NCBI GenBank assembly: GCA_963513935.1
Contig: OY740769.1
Location: 35,243,120 to 35,307,119, forward strand
Direction of reading: 5' to 3'
Origin: Aphrophora alni
Lineage: Eukaryota; Arthropoda; Insecta; Hemiptera; Aphrophoridae
Length of the DNA stretch: 64,000 nt
Of this stretch, positions 63,857-64,000 are shown in pieces; position 1 is the stretch's first letter; each line of letters starts with the position of its first letter. Below the pieces are notes generated by a model. The model did not search any database and was not told the DNA's origin. It was given only the letters and a program-made list of their open reading frames with translations. The translations under genes and the position numbers were made by a program.

Positions 63857-64000
63857 AATTGTATCTACTATGATTATTTAGTTAATATGTTTAGATAATT
63901 AGTTTAGGGATGATTATTTTGTAAATTCTAAAACATCTTTGTTTGTTAGAGGATTGGGCCTTCCCCATTCCAGGTAACACAGTACAGGTGTTTGAACTGT
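63713..64000 (+). mobile_element. Right arm of the Penelope-like element (cut by window end)
   Basis: This is the exact inverse complement of 62817-63104. It continues beyond the window, because the match is still perfect at base 64000. The spacer between the arms is 608 bases and carries the endonuclease remnant. Confidence 0.85.

Overview
The window is AT-rich eukaryotic nuclear DNA with long non-coding stretches, many simple-sequence tracts and many decayed transposable elements. I read it as an arthropod genome, most likely an insect. The reasons are a short interstitial run of the insect telomere unit (CCTAA), Penelope-like and Jockey/CR1-like retroelement remnants, and one exon shaped like an arthropod neuropeptide precursor. 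Nothing looks bacterial: there are no operons, no ribosome-binding sites and no dense coding. I cannot name the species.

Only one likely host gene is visible. It is the terminal coding exon of a secreted peptide precursor at about 59512-59986 (+), with a signal-peptide core and a Gly-Arg-Lys processing site. Its first exon or exons were not located. A possible poly(A) signal follows at 60261.

The rest is mobile or repetitive. At the left edge (1-142, minus) lies the 5' end of a truncated non-LTR reverse transcriptase. At 49020-49300 (minus) lies a decayed non-LTR C-terminus. At 57875-58300 (minus) lies a probable decayed Penelope-like endonuclease with a poly(A) tail. At the right edge (62817-64000) a truncated Penelope-like GIY-YIG endonuclease sits between two 288-base inverted arms that look identical by eye; this is the youngest and most striking structure here. 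In addition, I matched by eye at least five anonymous dispersed repeat families, named F1 to F5 here. F1: 2105-3170, 6685-7730, 18470-18740, 29228-29275, 40755-41620, 47765-48600. F2: 4140-4870, 38590-39295. F3: 8130-9110, 12275-12560, 37115-37440, 43540-44520. F4: 33240-34110, 61395-62510. F5: 34530-34640, 59243-59340. Two F1 copies form a large inverted repeat around 3.2-6.7 kb. Several (TA)n arrays sit inside repeat copies whose sister copies lack them, and two foldbacks have a microsatellite as their loop.

Other landmarks are a (CT)n tract of about 340 bases at 25964-26302, a GC hairpin at 32727-32800, and a GC-richer, hairpin-rich islet at 54140-54545. Repeat boundaries are estimates from reading by eye and may be off by tens of bases. 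The remaining long stretches are AT-rich DNA in which I see no gene.
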